Positions 53,354-61,798 of a DNA stretch of 64,000 nt are shown here, one piece after another; position 1 is the stretch's first letter; each line of letters opens with the position of its first letter. This DNA comes from an uncultured Paracoccaceae bacterium. Its GTDB lineage: Bacteria; Pseudomonadota; Alphaproteobacteria; Rhodobacterales; Rhodobacteraceae. The notes under the pieces were generated by a model. It was not told where the DNA came from. It worked only from the letters and a program-made list of their open reading frames with translations, and searched no databases. The translations under genes and the position numbers were made by a program. The DNA lies in contig CANLEQ010000008.1 of assembly GCA_947489705.1 (NCBI GenBank), positions 1-64,000 of the forward strand. Reading direction: 5' to 3'.

Positions 53354-54318
53354 CAATGGCACAACACTTTCTCCTCTCCGCAGCGTCCCGCACCCTCTCG
53401 CTCCGCTCCATCTACAAGGCGGGCGAAGAAGCGGCTTACGAGACGTTCTGCAAGATGCGTTGGGCCGAGACGGACGGTGAAGCGATCTGCCCCCGTTGCT
53501 CGCATGACGAGACGTACAAGATCACCACGCGCCGCAAGTTCAAGTGCAAAGCTTGCGCCCACCAGTTCAGCGTCACCAGCGGCACGATCTTCGCCAGCCG
53601 CAAGATGGACTTCGTTGATCTTCTGGCAGCGATCTGCATCATTGTGAACGCCTCCAAGGGCGTCAGCATGATCCAATTGAGCCGCGATCTGGACTGCCAG
53701 TACAAGACGGCGTTCGTCCTGGTGCACAAGCTGCGCGAAGCGATGGCCGAAGAGGTCCAGACGGGCGTTGTCCTCGATGGTCACGTTGAAATCGACGGCG
53801 CTTACTTCGGCGGGCACGTTCGCCCCGCCAACGAAAAGGCCAAGCGCGTTGACCGCCGCTTGAAGCGACATCAGACGGGGCAGCGCCGCGTTGTCGTCGC
53901 GCTGCGCGAGCGCGCCGGTCGCACCCTGCCGTTCGTTGCCATGCACGAAGGCGAGGGCGTGGCCTTCTCGATCGAGAACGTCAGCCGCACCGCCACCATG
54001 TCAGCCGACGAAGCGTCCCATTGGGACATGCTCCACGCCGGTTGGATGGTTGACCGCGTGAACCACTCGGAAATCTACAGCGACCACGGCAAGCACACGA
54101 ACATGGTGGAAAGCTTCTTCTCGCGTCTGCGCCGCATGGTGCAGGGCCAGCATCACCACGTTAGCCCGCAGTACCTGTACCAGTACGCGAACCACGCCGC
54201 ATGGCTTGAAGACAACCGCCGCACCGACAACGGGACGCTGGCGCATATCATGGTATCGAACTCGATGGGAGCGCCGGTTAGCCGGTCGTGGAAGGGTTAC
54301 TGGCAACGCGCGGCGTAG
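53347..54318 (+). CDS. IS1595-family (ISXO2-like) transposase
   Basis: The 323-aa DDE-type transposase has an N-terminal zinc ribbon (Cys48, Cys51, Cys67, Cys70 in CPRC...CKAC) and the ISXO2-like catalytic core. Catalytic residues are Asp150 in VEIDGAYFGG, Asp221 in SADEASHW, and Asn252/Glu255 in KHTNMVESFFSRLRR, giving the DDNE set of the family. It appears intact. Start codons at 53347, 53350 and 53356 are all possible; the predicted transcript begins only about 15-20 nt upstream, so the leader is very short. It moves the element by cut-and-paste or co-integrate formation, to judge from the family. Confidence 0.93.
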   Translation: MMTMAQHFLLSAASRTLSLRSIYKAGEEAAYETFCKMRWAETDGEAICPRCSHDETYKITTRRKFKCKACAHQFSVTSGTIFASRKMDFVDLLAAICIIVNASKGVSMIQLSRDLDCQYKTAFVLVHKLREAMAEEVQTGVVLDGHVEIDGAYFGGHVRPANEKAKRVDRRLKRHQTGQRRVVVALRERAGRTLPFVAMHEGEGVAFSIENVSRTATMSADEASHWDMLHAGWMVDRVNHSEIYSDHGKHTNMVESFFSRLRRMVQGQHHHVSPQYLYQYANHAAWLEDNRRTDNGTLAHIMVSNSMGAPVSRSWKGYWQRAA

Positions 54319-54377
54319 GGGCCACCACAACATCTTGCAGATTCGATTCGACTCAGCACAGGATGATTGGTAAATAA

Positions 54378-54409
54378 AAACCGCAGGGTGCTGTAACACC
54401 CTGCGGTTT
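54378..54409 (-). terminator. Strong stem-loop terminator, T-tract facing leftward
   Basis: AAACCGCAGGGTG (54378-54390) pairs perfectly with CACCCTGCGGTTT (54397-54409) around a 6-nt loop. Read on the minus strand the hairpin is followed by TTTTTATTT. It should therefore stop leftward transcription before it runs antisense into the transposase, and may act weakly rightward too. It lies 60 bp past the transposase stop. Confidence 0.75.
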
Positions 54410-54420
54410 AGAGCAACCCG

Positions 54421-54500
54421 CCGTTAGCTGGCGGTGATTTGTGAATTCACTCTTGCTGCTTCGCACATGGTGAGTCCAGGGTCAAGCGTCCAGCTAACGG
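54421..54500 (+). repeat. Perfect 11-bp inverted repeat upstream of the cargo pair
   Basis: CCGTTAGCTGG (54421-54431) and CCAGCTAACGG (54490-54500) are perfect complements separated by 58 nt. They could form a long stem-loop in the leader of the gene at 54521, whose start is 20 nt further on. This could be a regulatory RNA structure or a protein-binding pair. It does not fit an integron attC site because the GTT and AAC halves are in the wrong order. Confidence 0.5.
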
Positions 54501-54520
54501 CTTCTTCATAGGAGCCACGC

Positions 54521-54733
54521 ATGGCCCTCAAAGACAGAATCGGCAGAGCGCCGATATACCGGCTGACGCCTGACGACGCAGTCGAAGTTTGGCTGCGACA
54601 CTGGTCAGGAGAGTATCAGCACAACATTGCTGCATCCTACGGGGTCAATCCCGGCAGGGTAAATGATGTGTTGAAGGGCAGAAAGCACCCTGAAAGCAAG
54701 CGCATGGCGCAGGCAAGAAGGGGGGCGGCCTAA
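54521..54733 (+). CDS. Cargo protein: small HTH-like protein
   Basis: This 70-aa basic protein reads LTPDDAVEVWLRHWSGEYQHNIAASYGVNPGRVNDVLKGRKHPESKRMAQ. The segment HNIAASYGVNPGRVNDVLKG has the spacing of a helix-turn-helix. AGGAG precedes the ATG, and its TAA overlaps the ATG of the next gene (TAATG). It is probably a DNA-binding partner of its coupled neighbour; function unknown. Confidence 0.7.
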   Translation: MALKDRIGRAPIYRLTPDDAVEVWLRHWSGEYQHNIAASYGVNPGRVNDVLKGRKHPESKRMAQARRGAA

Positions 54734-55014
54734 TGAGTGCTGATACCCAGAACATTCTTTGCGGCGCATGTCGCGTACCGATAAAAGGTCCGGCTGACGG
54801 AAAGGCTGAGAACGTGTTCACTTGTCCCGAGTGCGGGAGAAGCGACACACGTGAAAACGTCCTCAAAGAGGTCAAAGCCTTCGTCACGGAAATGGCAGAG
54901 CGTCATCTCCAAGAATCCATGAGGAAGGCTGCGAGGAGCAGCAAAATGCTCCAGTTCAAGGGCAAGCCCATCCCAAAGAAGTCGTATCGGTTCATCACTG
55001 ATCATAAATTCTAA
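54733..55014 (+). CDS. Cargo protein: zinc-ribbon hypothetical protein
   Basis: This 93-aa protein has two Cys pairs (CGACRVP at about 10-14 and CPECGRSD at about 31-38) typical of a small zinc ribbon. A charged helix (NVLKEVKAFVTEMAERHLQESMRKAARSS) and a basic C-terminus ending KKSYRFITDHKF follow. It overlaps the preceding gene by one base, so the two are co-translated. It belongs to a widespread but uncharacterised alphaproteobacterial type; function unknown. Confidence 0.72.
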   Translation: MSADTQNILCGACRVPIKGPADGKAENVFTCPECGRSDTRENVLKEVKAFVTEMAERHLQESMRKAARSSKMLQFKGKPIPKKSYRFITDHKF

Positions 55015-55021
55015 CCTACTG

Positions 55022-55043
55022 TGCCGGCTCTTCGGGGCCGGCA
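55022..55043. terminator. UUCG-capped stem-loop between convergent cargo genes
   Basis: TGCCGGCTC (55022-55030) pairs with GGGCCGGCA (55035-55043) around TTCG, giving a nine-pair stem including one G-U. It sits exactly between the stops at 55014 and 55044, so it can end transcription from either side, although no T-run follows. Confidence 0.6.
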
Positions 55044-55508
55044 TCACTTCCCCACCATCACCCACAGCTTGTACGGCCCGCTTTCGCCATGATCGTCGCT
55101 CCACCCGCGATCCTCAATAAGGCCGCGCAGGAAGCACGAGCGGATGGTCGCGCCGATCCGCTTGCGCAGCACGGCGTAAGTCTCGTCATCCGCCACTAGC
55201 CCGCGATCCTCGCACCATGCGAACGTGATCTCACGCGACGTGAGCGGCCTTTCCGCCTCTCTCAGCGTCTTCAACACGAACCGCGTCACCGTGCCCTTCT
55301 TGGCCTTGTGCTTGGTGACGTACTCCGCTGGTGACTTGTGATCGGCGGTGCCGTCGAAGAGCCGTATGGCCGCGTCCAGGTGGTCTATGTCCACCGTCAG
55401 GCGTCGGATTTGCTTCTCGTGCTTGTCCCGCATGGCGCACAGTTGGGTGTGCTTCTCGACCAGTCCAGCAAGTGTGTTCGGGCGTTCGGGTTTGGGTAAG
55501 TTTGACAT
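55044..55508 (-). CDS. Cargo protein: coiled-coil plus winged-helix-like protein
   Basis: This 154-aa protein has an N-terminal motif PERPNTLAGLVEKHTQLCAMRDKHEKQIRRLTVDIDHLDAAIRLFD that should form a helical hairpin or coiled coil. A C-terminal region, GTVTRFVLKTLREAERPLTSREITFAWCEDRGL ... IRSCFLRGLIEDRG, has the pattern of a winged helix. The TLAGLV...DHLDAAIRLFD motif is a recurring feature of unnamed mobile-element proteins in alphaproteobacteria. Its start is 43 bp inside the right inverted repeat. Function unknown; nucleic-acid binding is inference. Confidence 0.72.
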   Translation of the reverse strand: MSNLPKPERPNTLAGLVEKHTQLCAMRDKHEKQIRRLTVDIDHLDAAIRLFDGTADHKSPAEYVTKHKAKKGTVTRFVLKTLREAERPLTSREITFAWCEDRGLVADDETYAVLRKRIGATIRSCFLRGLIEDRGWSDDHGESGPYKLWVMVGK

Positions 55509-55551
55509 GCGGCGAACTTACTGGAATCGCTTACGGAAATCGCGTATTCAG

Positions 55552-55576
55552 TTGGTGCGTTTGCTACATAAGTCCG
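55552..55576 (-). repeat. Right terminal inverted repeat of the transposon
   Basis: Read inward from 55576 it begins CGGACTTATGTAGCAAAC and matches the left end (52097-52121) at 24 of 25 positions. The transposase presumably binds the shared inner part. Confidence 0.92.
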
Positions 55577-55584
55577 GAATTCGC
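55577..55584 (+). repeat. Right copy of the 8-bp target-site duplication
   Basis: GAATTCGC here is identical to 52089-52096. Removing the element plus one copy restores the comM frame (GAA TTC GCG CGG, encoding E-F-A-R). Confidence 0.92.
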
Positions 55585-56176
55585 GCGGGCGGTCCTCGAG
55601 ACGCTGCGCCAACCGATCGAGACCGGAGATGTCGTCATCGCGCGGGCCAACGCGCATGTGCGCTATCCGTGCAAGTTCCTGCTGGTCGCGGCGGCGAACC
55701 CCTGCAAGTGCGGCTATCTTCCCGATCCCGCGCGGGCCTGCGCGCGGGTGCCCGAATGCGGCGTCGATTACCTCGGCCGTATTTCGGGCCCGCTGATGGA
55801 CCGGTTCGATCTGCGCGTGGAGGTGCCGCCGGTGGAATTCGCCGATCTCGACAGCGTGCCCACCGGAGAGGACACCGCCAGCGTCGCTGCGCGCGTCGCC
55901 CGGGCGCGGCAGATCCAGACCGAGCGGTTCGCCGAGCATCCGCGCATCCGGGTCAATGCCGATGCCGAAGGGGCGCTGCTCGACCGGATCGCCGCGCCCG
56001 ATGCCGAGGGGAAGGCGCTGCTTCTGGGCGCCGCCGAACGGCTGGGCCTGAGCGCGCGGGGCTATCACCGCGTCTTGCGCGTGGCGCGCACCATCGCCGA
56101 TCTCGACGGCGCGCGCGACATTCGCCGTCCGCATCTGGCCGAGGCGCTGTCGTTCCGGTTGACCGCGCGGGCCTAG
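55585..56176 (+). pseudogene. comM: comM, 3' part, separated by transposon
   Basis: Reading on from the duplication, the frame gives ARAVLETLRQPIETGDVVIARANAHVRYPCKF. The ComM C-terminal features follow: AAANPCKCGYLPDP with zinc-type cysteines, GRISGPLMDRFDLRVEVPP, and the Mg-chelatase C-terminal helical domain (LSARGYHRVLRVARTIADLDG ... LAEALSFR). It has no start codon or ribosome-binding site of its own next to the junction. Its stop overlaps by four bases the stop of the convergent CoA-transferase gene. Confidence 0.95.
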
Positions 56177-57348
56177 GGCGCGGTCGCCAGCACGCCGCCG
56201 GCGACGAGCGCGTCGATCTCGGACGCCTCCAGCCCCCATTCACGCAGAATGTCGGGACGCGGCAGGCTTCCGTCCGCGGCCGAGGACGAGATCACCCCGT
56301 CGCTCGCGTCGAAGCGCGGCACGGTCCGGGACTGCGCAACGCCGTCGATTTCGGTGAAAAGGCCGCGCGCGACATTTGCCGGATCCCGGCGTGCTTCGGC
56401 GCGCGTCAGAACGGGCGTCACGCAGCCATCCGTCCCTGCGAAGAGCGCGACCCAATGCGCCCGCGGGCGGGAAACGAAGACCGAGGCGATCGTCTGCGTG
56501 CAATACGCTTCGTCCTCGACCCGCCCGGAGGCGAGGCGCGCATCCTCCGCGAGACCCAGCCCGTCGAGCAGGATACGGCGGAACGCGGGTTCGATCGCGC
56601 CGACGACCACCCATTCCCCGTCGCCGCAGAGATAGGTCCTGTAGTAATGCCGCCCGCCATCGAGCGGATTGGACCCAGCCGGCCCGTGCAGGTCCATCGC
56701 CCCGAGCGCGTCGATCAGGGTATAGAGGCTGGCCGACCCGTCGACGATGTTCGCGTCGACCACCTGGCCCCGCGCCGTCGCGCGGGCATGCATCACCGCA
56801 CTCAGAAGCCCGATCACGGCGAAGAGCGCCCCGCCCGCCATGTCGCCCACAAGGGGCGGCATCCCCAGGGGTGGCGCCCCCTCCCGCCCGAAGAGCGACA
56901 GCGCCCCCGACACGCCCAGATAGTTGAGGTCGTGCCCCGCCATCCCGGCTCTCGGCCCGTCCTGGCCCCATCCCGTCACCCTCGTATAGGCGAGCGCCGG
57001 CTGGACCCCGTGGCAGTCCCGGGGCCCGAGGCCGAGACGCTCCATCGTGCCGGGGCGATAGCCTTCGATCAGCCCATCCGCCCGGCCCACGAGCCGGAGG
57101 ACCAGATCGCGGCCGGCTTCGGCCTTGAGGTCGACCTGGATCATCGGCCGCGAGCGGTAGAAGATCGAGGCGGCGCGCATGGAGGCGAAGTCGAGATCCG
57201 CGCCCAGCGCCGGATAGCCGCCGGGCCGGTCGATCCGGATCACCTGCGCGCCGAGATCGGCCAGCAGCATGGCGGCATAGGGCACCGGCCCGATCCCTGT
57301 CAGTTCGACGATCCTGAGGCCTGTGAGCGGTCCCTTGCGTGTCTGCAT
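56173..57348 (-). CDS. CaiB/BaiF CoA-transferase family protein (alpha-methylacyl-CoA racemase-like)
   Basis: The 391-aa protein has GLRIVELTGIGPVPYAAMLLADLGAQVIRIDRP, the hallmark N-terminus of the family, and the catalytic Asp in AGHDLNYLGVSGALSLFG. MVDGSASL-like NIVDGSASL and PPLVGDMAGGA are also present. The HD(L/I)NYL(A/G)(V/L)SG signature favours alpha-methylacyl-CoA racemase over a true CoA transferase. AGGAGGAC precedes ATG 57348. It is divergent from an acyl-CoA dehydrogenase gene, 200 bp apart, which supports fatty-acid or branched-chain acyl-CoA metabolism. Confidence 0.88.
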   Translation of the reverse strand: MQTRKGPLTGLRIVELTGIGPVPYAAMLLADLGAQVIRIDRPGGYPALGADLDFASMRAASIFYRSRPMIQVDLKAEAGRDLVLRLVGRADGLIEGYRPGTMERLGLGPRDCHGVQPALAYTRVTGWGQDGPRAGMAGHDLNYLGVSGALSLFGREGAPPLGMPPLVGDMAGGALFAVIGLLSAVMHARATARGQVVDANIVDGSASLYTLIDALGAMDLHGPAGSNPLDGGRHYYRTYLCGDGEWVVVGAIEPAFRRILLDGLGLAEDARLASGRVEDEAYCTQTIASVFVSRPRAHWVALFAGTDGCVTPVLTRAEARRDPANVARGLFTEIDGVAQSRTVPRFDASDGVISSSAADGSLPRPDILREWGLEASEIDALVAGGVLATAP

Positions 57349-57548
57349 TCGCGTCCTCCTCCGGGGCGAAGAGTGACCAGTGCGCCGCCCGATTGCCACG
57401 GAAATTTTCCTCGCAATCGCGGCAGGGTCCGGTAGGCTCGGCTCCGACGGGGGGAGGCATCGTTAGAGCCGGCGATGCGGCCAGTGGCTATGTCGCGCGG
57501 ACGACCCGGGCGATCCCGATGCAGGTGACATTCGAGGGAGGAAACCAG

Positions 57549-58727
57549 ATGACAGCCTATGACAGCGCATTCTCCGCAACCGCGGCGAGCCCCGTCTTCT
57601 TCGACGACGAACACCAGATGCTGCGCGATCAGGTCCGCCGCTTCGTCGAGACCGAGGTGAAGCCCCACGCCCTGCAATGGGAAGACGACGGCATGGTCCC
57701 CCGCGCGACCCTGCGCAAGATGGGCGAGCTCGGGTTCTTCGGTATCCGCTATCCCGAGGAATACGGCGGCTCGGATCTCGACCACCGCGCGACCGTCGTC
57801 TGGGCCGAAGAGCTCGGGCGCTCGACCTTCTCGGGCGTGGCGATCACCGCCCTCGTCCATACCGACATGGCCTCGATCCATATCTGGAATGCCGGGACCG
57901 AGGAGCAGCGGAAGAAATGGATCCCGTCCTGCATCTCGGGCGAGTCCATCTCGGCCGTCGCCGTGTCGGAGCCGGGTGCGGGGTCGGACGTCAAGGGCAT
58001 CACCACCAAGGCCCGCCGCGAGGGGGACGAATGGGTGCTGAACGGCTCGAAGCTCTACATCACCAACGGCGTCCACGCGGATCTCTATTGCGTGGCGGCC
58101 AAGACCGATCCCGATGCCCGGCCCTCGCAATCGGTGAGCATGTTCGTCGTGGAAAAGGACACGCCGGGCTTCAGCGTGGGCCGGCAGCTCGACAAGCATG
58201 GCTGGCGGTCCTCCGACACGGCCGAGCTCAACTTCGACGAGGCGCGCGTGCCCGCGGCGAACATGCTGGGCGCGCAGGGGCGCGGCTTCTACGAGATCAT
58301 GAAGAACTTCCAGAACGAGCGTCTGGTGATCGGCGCGATGGCGATGGGCGAGGCACAGGCCGCGCTGGAGCTGACGCTCGACTGGGCGAAGGGTCGCAAC
58401 GCCTTCGGCGCCAAGCTCTGGGACAAGCAGGCGATCCGCCAGCGCATGGCGATGCTGGCCAGCCGCGTCGAGGCGTGCCGCCAGATGATCTATGCTACCG
58501 CGCGCCGGGCGGCTCTGGGCGAGGATGTCGTGCGCGAGGTCTCCATGATCAAGGCGCTGGCGGGCGAGCTGGTGAACGAGGTCATGTACGATTGCGTGCA
58601 GTTCCACGGCGGCATGGGCTTCATGCGCGAATCGACGATCGAACGGATGTCGCGCGATGCGCGGGTCCAGTCGATCGGCGGCGGCGCCACCGAGGTCATG
58701 CTCGAGGAGGTCGCGAAGCGCATGTGA
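57549..58727 (+). CDS. Acyl-CoA dehydrogenase
   Basis: The 392-aa FAD-dependent dehydrogenase has SAVAVSEPGAGSDVKGITTKARREGDEWVLNGSKLYITNG (signature 1) and, near the C-terminus, YDCVQFHGGMGFMRESTIERMSRDARVQSIGGG with a Glu at the usual catalytic-base position (FMRES). It oxidises acyl-CoA to enoyl-CoA, passing electrons to ETF. GAGGAAA lies upstream of ATG 57549. Chain-length specificity is unknown. Confidence 0.92.
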   Translation: MTAYDSAFSATAASPVFFDDEHQMLRDQVRRFVETEVKPHALQWEDDGMVPRATLRKMGELGFFGIRYPEEYGGSDLDHRATVVWAEELGRSTFSGVAITALVHTDMASIHIWNAGTEEQRKKWIPSCISGESISAVAVSEPGAGSDVKGITTKARREGDEWVLNGSKLYITNGVHADLYCVAAKTDPDARPSQSVSMFVVEKDTPGFSVGRQLDKHGWRSSDTAELNFDEARVPAANMLGAQGRGFYEIMKNFQNERLVIGAMAMGEAQAALELTLDWAKGRNAFGAKLWDKQAIRQRMAMLASRVEACRQMIYATARRAALGEDVVREVSMIKALAGELVNEVMYDCVQFHGGMGFMRESTIERMSRDARVQSIGGGATEVMLEEVAKRM

Positions 58728-58794
58728 CGCGGGCTTGACGCCCCGCCCCATGCGCGGTCCAAGTCGGGGCGCATCTAGAGAGGAACGCCAGACC

Positions 58795-60036
58795 ATGACC
58801 GCCGACCCCGTCGATCCCGCCGCCTTGGACCGCTTGGCCGAGGTGGCCGTGCGCACCGGATTGAACCTGCAGGAAGGTCAGGACCTGATCCTGACCGCCC
58901 CCGTCGAGGCGCTGCCGCTGGTACGCCGCGTTGCGGCCGCCGCCTATCGCGCGGGCGCGGGCCTCGTCACGCCGATCCTCTCCGATCCCGAGGTCGCGCT
59001 TGCGCGCTACGCCCATGCGCGCGACGAAAGCTTCGACAATGCGGCCGGCTGGCTCTACGACGGCATGGCCGAAGCGTTCGGCAACGATACCGCCCGCATG
59101 GCGATCGTGGGCGAGGATCCGATGCTGATGGCCGAACAGGACCCGGCCAAGGTGTCGCGCGCGGGCAAGGCCAACTCCATCGCCTACAAGCCCGCGCTGG
59201 AAAAGATCGCGACGTTCCAGATCAACTGGACCATCGCCGCCTATCCCGGCCGGCAATGGGCGATACGGATGTTTCCCGACATGGATCCCGACGCGGCGCA
59301 GGCAAAACTGGCCGAAGCGATCTTCGCGGCCTCGCGCGTCACCGACGAGAACGCCGTCGCCAACTGGGAAGCGCACAATGCGCGGTTGCGCAAGCGCACC
59401 GACTGGCTCAACGATCATCGCTTCCGGGCCCTGAAATACAGCGGTCCCGGCCTCGACCTGACCGTCGGGCTCGCCGACGGCCACGAATGGATGGGCGGTG
59501 CATCGCGCGCCGGCAATGGCGTCGTCTGCAACCCCAACATCCCGACCGAAGAGGTCTTCACCACACCCCACGCGGCGATGACCGAAGGTCGCGTGCGCGC
59601 GACCAAGCCTCTGTCGCATCAGGGCAGCCTGATCGAAGGGATCGAGGTCGAATTCCGCAAGGGCCGCATCGTCGAGGCCCGCGCGACCAAGGGCGAGGCC
59701 GTGCTGCGCGAGCTCATTGACACCGACGAGGGCGCGCGGCGCCTGGGCGAGGTGGCGCTGGTGCCGCATTCCTCGCCGATCTCGCAATCGGGGCTCTTGT
59801 TCTACAACACGCTCTTCGACGAGAACGCGGCCTGCCACATCGCGCTCGGCCAATGCTATTCCAAGTGTTTCGTGGACGGCGACACGCTCACCCCCGTGGA
59901 GGTCGAGGAACGCGGCGGCAACAGCTCGATGATCCATGTCGACTGGATGATCGGCGGGCCCGAGACGGATATCGACGGCATCGCCGAAGACGGCACCGCC
60001 ACGCCCGTCTTCCGCAAGGGCGAATGGGCGATCTGA
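58795..60036 (+). CDS. M29-family aminopeptidase
   Basis: The 413-aa metallo-aminopeptidase (thermophilic AmpS/PepS type) has NPNIPTEEVFTTPHAAMTEGRV, GARRLGEVALVPHSSPISQSGLLFYNTLFDENAACHIALGQCY and NSSMIHVDWMIGG. These supply the family's Glu/His/Asp metal ligands. AGAGGAAC precedes ATG 58795. It removes N-terminal residues from peptides. It is 67 bp after the acyl-CoA dehydrogenase gene and 42 bp before adenine deaminase. Confidence 0.92.
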   Translation: MTADPVDPAALDRLAEVAVRTGLNLQEGQDLILTAPVEALPLVRRVAAAAYRAGAGLVTPILSDPEVALARYAHARDESFDNAAGWLYDGMAEAFGNDTARMAIVGEDPMLMAEQDPAKVSRAGKANSIAYKPALEKIATFQINWTIAAYPGRQWAIRMFPDMDPDAAQAKLAEAIFAASRVTDENAVANWEAHNARLRKRTDWLNDHRFRALKYSGPGLDLTVGLADGHEWMGGASRAGNGVVCNPNIPTEEVFTTPHAAMTEGRVRATKPLSHQGSLIEGIEVEFRKGRIVEARATKGEAVLRELIDTDEGARRLGEVALVPHSSPISQSGLLFYNTLFDENAACHIALGQCYSKCFVDGDTLTPVEVEERGGNSSMIHVDWMIGGPETDIDGIAEDGTATPVFRKGEWAI

Positions 60037-60078
60037 GCCACGCTGGACATTGAGCGCGGCGGGGGATCAAGTAAGGCG

Positions 60079-61788
60079 ATGAGCGACGATCCCTCTCCGC
60101 ACCTCGAACGGCGCATCGCGCAGGCCCGCGGCGATGCAGCCGCCGAACTGGTCCTGCGCGGCGGGCGCATGCTCGACCTCGTGACCGGCGCGCTGCTGGA
60201 GGGCGACGTCGCGATCTGCGGCGATACCATCGTGGGCACCGGCGCACGCTACGACGGCGCGGAGATGATCGACGTCGAGGGCCTGATCCTCGTTCCGGGT
60301 TTCATCGACACGCATCTTCATGTCGAAAGCAGCCTCGTCACCCCGCTGGAATTCGACCGTTGCGTCACTCCGCGCGGGGTGACCACGGCGATCTGCGACC
60401 CGCACGAGATCGCCAACGTTCTGGGCGCGCCCGGCATCAGGTGGTTCCAGGAGGCCGCCCGGCTGACCCTGATGGACCTCAGGGTACAGCTCTCGTCCTG
60501 CGTGCCCTCAACCCACATGGAAACCGCCGGAGCCGCGCTGGGCGCCGACGACATCGCCGGGCTGATGGGCGATCCGAGCGGGATCGGCCTTGCGGAGTTC
60601 ATGAACTATCCCGGTGTGATCCATCGCGACCCCGAAGCGATGGCGAAGCTGCGTCTTTTCGCGGGCGGCCATGTCGACGGGCATTGCCCGCTTCTGGGCG
60701 GGCGCGATCTCAACGCCTATATCGCCGCGGGCATCCGGACCGAGCACGAGGCGACGAGCGCCGCCGAGGCGCGCGAAAAGCTGCAGAAGGGCATGCGGGT
60801 CCTCATCCGCGAGGGCTCGGTCAGCATGGATCTCGAGGCGCTGCAACCGCTCCTGACCGAGCGGACGGCGCCCTACATGTGCCTTTGCACCGACGATCGC
60901 AACCCGCTCGATATCGGCGAGGCGGGGCATCTCGACTACATGATCCGCCGGCTGATCGCGCTCGGAACCGAACCGCTCGCCGCCTATCGCGCGGCAAGCC
61001 TGTCGGCGGCGGAGGCGTTCGGCCTCAAGGATCGCGGGCTGATCGCGCCGGGCAAGCGGGCGGATATCGTCGCGGTGACGAGCCTCGAGCGGTGCGACGC
61101 GCAGATCGTGCTCGCGGGGGGCCGTGTCGCCGACGACGCGGCCTTCGCAGCGCGCGGAACGCTGCCGCCGATCGGACGCGGCTCCGTCAAGGCCCCCGCG
61201 ATCGGCGCCGCAAGCTTCAGGGCGACCGCGAACCGCGAGGAGACTCCCGTCATAGGCATCCGCGAAGGACAGATCCTCACCGATCACCTGACCGAGACCG
61301 TGGCGATCGAGGATGGCGACAAGCGGCCCGATCCGGACCGCGATCTAGCGCGGATCGCCATCGTCGAACGCCACGGCCGCAACGGCAATATCGCCACCGG
61401 CTTCGTGCGCGGTTTCGGCCTGCGGCGCGGCGCGATCGCCTCCACGGTGTGCCACGATCACCACAACATCGCCTGCGTGGGCGCGGATTACGAGGATATG
61501 GCGCTGGCCGCCAACCGTCTGAGCGAGATCGAAGGCGGCTTCGTCGTCGCAGAAGGCGGTCGGATTCTCGCCGAGCTCGCCCTGCCCATTGCGGGCCTCA
61601 TGTCGCTCGAGCCCTTCGAGCACGTTCGCGAGCGGCTCGAAGATCTGCGCGCCGCTGCGAGGACGCTCGGCGTCGTACTGGACGAGCCGTTCCTCCAGCT
61701 CGCCTTTCTCGCCCTTCCGGTGATCCCCGCGCTCAAGATCACCGACCGCGGACTGGTGGACGTGACGCGGTTCGAGATCCTGCCCTAG
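60079..61788 (+). CDS. ade: Adenine deaminase
   Basis: It converts adenine to hypoxanthine in purine salvage. The 569-aa amidohydrolase has [18 protein letters not shown] with metal ligands His79 and His81, [32 protein letters not shown] and the extra C-terminal domain typical of Ade ([25 protein letters not shown]). The length is typical. The start ATG at 60079 agrees with the beginning of the N-terminal beta domain. Confidence 0.94.
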   Translation: MSDDPSPHLERRIAQARGDAAAELVLRGGRMLDLVTGALLEGDVAICGDTIVGTGARYDGAEMIDVEGLILVPGFIDTHLHVESSLVTPLEFDRCVTPRGVTTAICDPHEIANVLGAPGIRWFQEAARLTLMDLRVQLSSCVPSTHMETAGAALGADDIAGLMGDPSGIGLAEFMNYPGVIHRDPEAMAKLRLFAGGHVDGHCPLLGGRDLNAYIAAGIRTEHEATSAAEAREKLQKGMRVLIREGSVSMDLEALQPLLTERTAPYMCLCTDDRNPLDIGEAGHLDYMIRRLIALGTEPLAAYRAASLSAAEAFGLKDRGLIAPGKRADIVAVTSLERCDAQIVLAGGRVADDAAFAARGTLPPIGRGSVKAPAIGAASFRATANREETPVIGIREGQILTDHLTETVAIEDGDKRPDPDRDLARIAIVERHGRNGNIATGFVRGFGLRRGAIASTVCHDHHNIACVGADYEDMALAANRLSEIEGGFVVAEGGRILAELALPIAGLMSLEPFEHVRERLEDLRAAARTLGVVLDEPFLQLAFLALPVIPALKITDRGLVDVTRFEILP

Positions 61789-61798
61789 TCGTCGCGCC

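Larger units (their letters stand above)
52097..55576. mobile_element. 3,480-bp IS1595-family transposon with five cargo genes
   Basis: The ends are 25-bp inverted repeats differing at one position (CGGCCTTATGTAGC... at left, CGGACTTATGTAGC... at right, reading inward). Flanks carry the 8-bp duplication GAATTCGC. The only transposase is a zinc-ribbon ISXO2/IS1595-type enzyme at 53347-54318, and the remaining space is packed with five other genes plus regulatory signals. A plain IS1595 element is about 0.9-1.2 kb, so over 2 kb is cargo. Base composition is visibly more AT-rich than the host, especially 52130-53340. The exact outer boundary could shift by a base or two, but this choice gives both the inverted repeats and the perfect duplication. 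Confidence 0.93.

Noticed and set aside
54421-54500. Integron attC site
   Set aside because: The inverted repeat halves read GTTAGCT first and AGCTAAC last, the reverse of the RYYYAAC...GTTRRRY order, and GTTAGCT breaks the GTTRRRY consensus. No integrase is present.
55331-55584. An upstream start that would make the comM 3' part a separate gene reading out of the transposon
   Set aside because: The frame before the right inverted repeat is antisense to the coiled-coil/winged-helix cargo gene and has no ribosome-binding site near comM sequence, so translation of the 3' part as its own protein is not supported.
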